From Candidatus Sulfotelmatobacter sp. (GTDB taxonomy: Bacteria > Acidobacteriota > Terriglobia > Terriglobales > Acidobacteriaceae): a DNA stretch of 14,828 bases. The translations under genes were made by a program, and so were the position numbers. The notes beneath the pieces were generated by a model that was not told the origin of the DNA, did no database searches, and saw nothing but the letters and a program-made list of their open reading frames with translations. Location of the stretch: the NCBI GenBank assembly GCA_030044775.1, contig JASICF010000346.1, positions 1 to 14,828 of the forward strand, written 5' to 3'. Every line of letters begins with the position of its first letter. The stretch's first letter is position 1. Below, piece by piece: positions 13,831 through 14,828 of the stretch.

Positions 13831-14682
13831 CTACCCTCCAATCATCTTGCCCAAAATCTCTTTCAAAATCTTCCCCGCTACGGTTGCCGTCATTCCTGAA
13901 ATATCCTGCGCCGGATTGTACTCGACGATATCCGCGCCTATTATGCTACCCTCGATGGCGTGCAGGTGCGCGATTGCTTCGCGCACGCTCATGCCGCCCG
14001 GCTCGCGGTGTGAAATTCCGGGAGCGAATGCCGGGTCGAGCACGTCCATATCGAACGAAATGTAAACCGGACCCCGCACTTTCAGCTTGCCGTATGCCCG
14101 AAGCTGCGCCATCTGCAGAATTTCCACACCAAATTTCTTGCCCTGCTCCCGCTGGTGGCGATTCAAAGTCCTAATTCCAATTTGAATCAGCCGTTTTGCC
14201 AGGTGTTCTTCCATGATTCGCGCAAACGGACAGGCATGGGATACGCGGCTACCCTCGAATTCGTCGTACAAATCCGAATGTGCATCGAAGTGAAGAATCG
14301 TCAGGTCGCGACAGCGCGGACCGAAAGCTCTAAGAATTGGATAGGTGATCGAATGGTCTCCGCCCAGCACGACGGGCCGTCTGCCTGCTCGGAGCGCTTC
14401 CGCGATAACACGCTCGATCTCTGCAAAGTCTTCGAGTACCTTTTCCCGCGTGTTGCTTACCCGCAAATCGCCCGCATCAGCCAAAGCATTCGCCGCGCCA
14501 ACATCCACGCCTGACTCCGACCACCCATTCGAAGCCTCGCAGCGAAAAGCTTCTCGAATTTTGACGGGCGCGTCGGCCGCCCCGCGCAAATAAGATGAGT
14601 TCACATCGAGCGGTATACCCAGAAGAGTCGCCACCCCCCGCCCATGCTTCTTGTGCCTTACTTTTAGCTTTTTCCTGGCCAT
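13831..14682 (-). CDS. speB: Ureohydrolase (agmatinase/arginase family)
   Basis: A 283-residue Mn-dependent ureohydrolase. All metal-ligand motifs are present: GGDHS (107-111, His110), FDAHSDL (132-138, Asp133, His135, Asp137) and SFDMDVLDPAFAPG (209-222, Asp211, Asp213). A family VEYNP motif (253-257) is also present. It splits urea from a guanidino compound; agmatine, as in polyamine synthesis, is most likely from overall pattern, but arginine, guanidinobutyrate or formiminoglutamate cannot be ruled out from motifs alone. The N-terminus is unusually basic (MARKKLKVRHKKHGR). The ATG at 14682 follows GAGG. It lies 122 bp upstream of the DUF302 gene; a GCGGG/CCCGC hairpin (13816-13831) overlaps its stop codon but lacks a T run. 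Confidence 0.9.
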   Translation of the reverse strand: MARKKLKVRHKKHGRGVATLLGIPLDVNSSYLRGAADAPVKIREAFRCEASNGWSESGVDVGAANALADAGDLRVSNTREKVLEDFAEIERVIAEALRAGRRPVVLGGDHSITYPILRAFGPRCRDLTILHFDAHSDLYDEFEGSRVSHACPFARIMEEHLAKRLIQIGIRTLNRHQREQGKKFGVEILQMAQLRAYGKLKVRGPVYISFDMDVLDPAFAPGISHREPGGMSVREAIAHLHAIEGSIIGADIVEYNPAQDISGMTATVAGKILKEILGKMIGG

Positions 14683-14828
14683 CCAAACCTCGCGTCCCCG
14701 GTATCCCGCTGAAACGCCGCACTTCGCGTGAGTTCTGCGCCGCAGAATCTACCAGTAACTGTCCCGCATCCTTTATTCTAGTGACTGCGCAATTATGCCC
14801 ATCGTGAAATCAGAAGTGTCGCACAGCC

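Noticed and set aside
13816..13831. GCGGG/CCCGC hairpin at the ureohydrolase stop
   Set aside because: Only 5 bp and no following T run, so not called a terminator.
14795..14828. A plus-strand ATG with 11 open codons at the right edge
   Set aside because: Too short to judge and without a Shine-Dalgarno; it could be the start of a divergent gene beyond the window, but it cannot be supported.
1..14828. Search for CRISPR arrays, tRNA or rRNA genes and insertion sequences
   Set aside because: No regularly spaced repeats, tRNA-like cloverleaf, rRNA segments or transposase motifs were seen by reading.

Overview
The window looks like chromosomal DNA of a moderately GC-rich Gram-negative soil-type bacterium. 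The gene families, and the sequence of a polysaccharide operon next to a divergent LuxR-type regulator and a housekeeping block, suggest Acidobacteriota (Terriglobia-like). That taxonomic guess is an inference from gene content and base composition; there is no rRNA or other marker here. No IS element, phage gene, tRNA, rRNA or CRISPR array was seen.

Left two thirds (1-10485, all minus strand): an exopolysaccharide or capsule operon of the Wzy-dependent type. In transcription order it holds a Wza-like export protein (9694-10485), a GumC/Wzc-like chain-length protein (8171-9670), a P-loop-less relative of bacterial tyrosine kinases (7402-8106), a NusG/RfaH/UpxY-like antiterminator (6752-7318), a polyprenyl-phosphate sugar-1-phosphate transferase lacking the usual N-terminal membrane helices (5539-6750), a Wzy-like O-antigen polymerase/ligase (4172-5542), a GT4 glycosyltransferase (2922-4151) and a double-headed GT4 protein (292-2868). 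A strong rho-independent terminator at 212-238 ends the operon. It is followed by the 5' end of rfbB (dTDP-glucose 4,6-dehydratase), which runs off the left edge. The genes fit one pathway: the phosphotransferase primes undecaprenyl phosphate, the GT4 domains extend the repeat unit, Wzy polymerises, GumC sets length and Wza exports. No Wzx flippase is present in the window.

Middle (10486-12183): a 484-bp intergenic region separates the operon from a divergent LuxR-type regulator (10970-11692) whose receiver domain has lost the phospho-accepting Asp. After it comes a small four-helix membrane protein (11758-12183), preceded by a good sigma70-like promoter with a perfect palindrome inside its spacer.

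Right part (12216-14682, minus strand): an ordinary metabolic block, with a ureohydrolase of the agmatinase/arginase family, then DUF302, DUF202 and rpiA genes closely packed.

The points most worth a second look are: an A9 run exactly at the junction of the two fused glycosyltransferases, with alternative frames that would split the protein into two normal-sized enzymes; the tyrosine-kinase relative without ATP-binding motifs; the phospho-deficient response regulator; and the soluble-looking N-terminus of the priming transferase.
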